A stretch of DNA of 7,635 nucleotides from an uncultured Bacteroidales bacterium. Its GTDB lineage: Bacteria > Bacteroidota > Bacteroidia > Bacteroidales > Paludibacteraceae. The notes under the pieces are model-generated. The model saw nothing but the letters and a program-made list of their open reading frames with translations, had not been told where the DNA came from and searched no databases. Each line of letters starts with the position of its first letter. Position 1 is the stretch's first letter. Both the position numbers and the translations under genes were made by a program. The stretch is from assembly GCA_903929065.1 (NCBI GenBank), contig CAIYTJ010000143.1, forward strand, positions 1-7,635, written 5' to 3'. Below, piece after piece: positions 6,925 through 7,635 of the stretch.

Positions 6925-6932
6925 CAAAGATA
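6925..6932 (-). promoter_or_regulatory. Predicted -7 promoter element for ahcY
   Basis: The minus strand reads TATCTTTG here, an exact match to the Bacteroidota -7 consensus TAnnTTTG, and it is followed by CA as is common at such promoters. It lies 31 bases upstream of the ahcY ATG, giving a leader of about 25 bases. No good TTTG (-33) is seen 19-21 bases upstream, so the call depends on the -7 element and its position. The leader is too short to hold a SAH riboswitch. Confidence 0.6.
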
Positions 6933-6975
6933 CTATATTCTCATTAAATTTTCCGCATTTCTGATTTCATTTGAT

Positions 6976-6983
6976 TATCTTTG
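6976..6983 (+). promoter_or_regulatory. Predicted -7 promoter element for tatD
   Basis: TATCTTTG matches the Bacteroidota -7 consensus exactly and is the same 8-mer as the ahcY element on the opposite strand. It ends 19 bases before the tatD ATG, so the transcript would have a very short leader of roughly a dozen bases. The -33 region (around 6951-6957) does not match TTTG well. Confidence 0.55.
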
Positions 6984-7002
6984 TTTAAAATTGCCAACTA
7001 AA

Positions 7003-7635
7003 ATGTTTGTAGACATTCACACTCACAACAAATCAGAATCCAATTATCCTTCTATTCGGAATTTGACTTTTCAGGAAGCTAAACAGATTTTTAATTCCAA
7101 TAAAAGTGGGTTTTTTTCGGTAGGATTTCATCCGTGGTTTGTAAATGAATTTAGCCCGAAAATGTTATCAAAACTTGAATATTGGGCTACCGACAGTAGA
7201 TTGGTTGCAATTGGTGAATGTGGATTAGATAAGAACAGTAACGCTGATTTGAATATTCAATTAGATATATTCAAAAAACAAATTTTACTTTCCGAAAAAA
7301 CTCAATTACCGGTAATAATTCATTGTGTGGGATGCTTCAATGAACTGTTTGAATTAAAAAAACAACTGGAACCACAACAGCTTTGGATAATTCATGGATT
7401 CCGCGGTAAGCCTGAATTAGTCAAACAAATCCTTAAAACCGGGTGTTCAATCTCTTTTGGCGAACACTTTAACATCGAGAGTGTTAGCCTTACTCCTATT
7501 GACAAATTATTCGTTGAAACTGATGAAAGTCAATTATCAATTAATGAAATTTACAGCCAAATAGCTGATATAAAAAACATTAATCCAATCAAATTAACTT
7601 CCGGAGAGCTGTTCTATCAAAAAATAACAAGTAAT
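7003..7635 (+). CDS. TatD-family metal-dependent hydrolase (3' end open at window edge)
   Basis: The reading frame opens at ATG 7003 and stays open for 211 codons to the last base, so the stop lies outside. It encodes a TatD-like TIM-barrel metal hydrolase; family members are reported as 3'-5' DNA exonucleases or other phosphoesterases, and the substrate here is unknown. All the metal-binding positions can be read: HTH at 6-8 (MFVDIHTH), Glu72 in VAIGECGLDK, His107 in VIIHCVG, His131 in WIIHGFRG and Asp174 in FVETDES. FSVGFHPWFV (38-47) corresponds to the usual GxHP block. Classical TatD proteins have about 255-265 residues. Here the final Asp motif is reached at 174, so this is a shorter form of the kind found in Bacteroidota and the protein is probably nearly complete. 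A TATCTTTG element lies just upstream. Residues 176-181 are encoded by two tandem TCAATTA heptamers. Confidence 0.9.
   Translation, partial: MFVDIHTHNKSESNYPSIRNLTFQEAKQIFNSNKSGFFSVGFHPWFVNEFSPKMLSKLEYWATDSRLVAIGECGLDKNSNADLNIQLDIFKKQILLSEKTQLPVIIHCVGCFNELFELKKQLEPQQLWIIHGFRGKPELVKQILKTGCSISFGEHFNIESVSLTPIDKLFVETDESQLSINEIYSQIADIKNINPIKLTSGELFYQKITSN
7530..7543 (+). repeat. Two tandem TCAATTA heptamers inside the tatD coding sequence
   Basis: TCAATTATCAATTA here is identical to 4432-4445 in the ndk/M23 spacer, and the identity extends one base further with context to CAATTATCAATTAAT (7531-7545 and 4433-4447). It encodes part of SQLSIN just after the TatD metal-binding Asp174. Single TCAATTA copies occur elsewhere in coding DNA by chance (for example near 1303 and 7303), so only the tandem arrangement is noteworthy. 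Confidence 0.4.

Noticed and set aside
6894..6932. SAH or SAM riboswitch upstream of ahcY
   Set aside because: The predicted leader is about 25 bases, too short and lacking paired segments.

Overview
The window looks like chromosome from a Bacteroidota (Bacteroidetes) bacterium. Evidence: AT-rich DNA, no strong Shine-Dalgarno sequences, three good matches to the Bacteroidota sigma factor -7 element TAnnTTTG, and protein variants typical of that phylum (short TatD form, NDK ending its active site in HTSD, long AhcY with the bacterial insertion). I recognise the phylum, not the genus.

Layout. (1) 11-3838, plus strand: a tight run of three genes separated by only 3 bp each, ispD (isoprenoid precursor synthesis), an AT3-family membrane acyltransferase, and recG (replication-fork helicase). 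(2) 3839-5348, plus strand: ndk behind its own predicted promoter, then a secreted M23 peptidase with a C-terminal LysM domain. The spacers on both sides of ndk contain short 7-bp-period AT-rich repeats (unit TCAATTA), in opposite orientations. (3) 5349-5471: a strong stem-loop serving as a shared terminator between convergent transcription units. (4) 5472-6893, minus strand: ahcY. (5) 6894-7002: a 109-bp divergent intergenic region with one TATCTTTG promoter element per strand. (6) 7003 to the window end, plus strand: a TatD-family metal-dependent hydrolase that is open at the window edge. No gene-free stretch exceeds 300 bases.

Functionally this is mostly housekeeping: isoprenoid synthesis, fork repair, nucleotide balance, wall remodelling, the methyl cycle and a TatD hydrolase. 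I found no convincing new defence, mobile or biosynthetic system. The less ordinary points are the acyltransferase sitting between ispD and recG, the heptamer repeats around ndk with an exact two-unit copy inside the tatD coding sequence, and the terminator whose stem pairs better in one transcription direction than the other.
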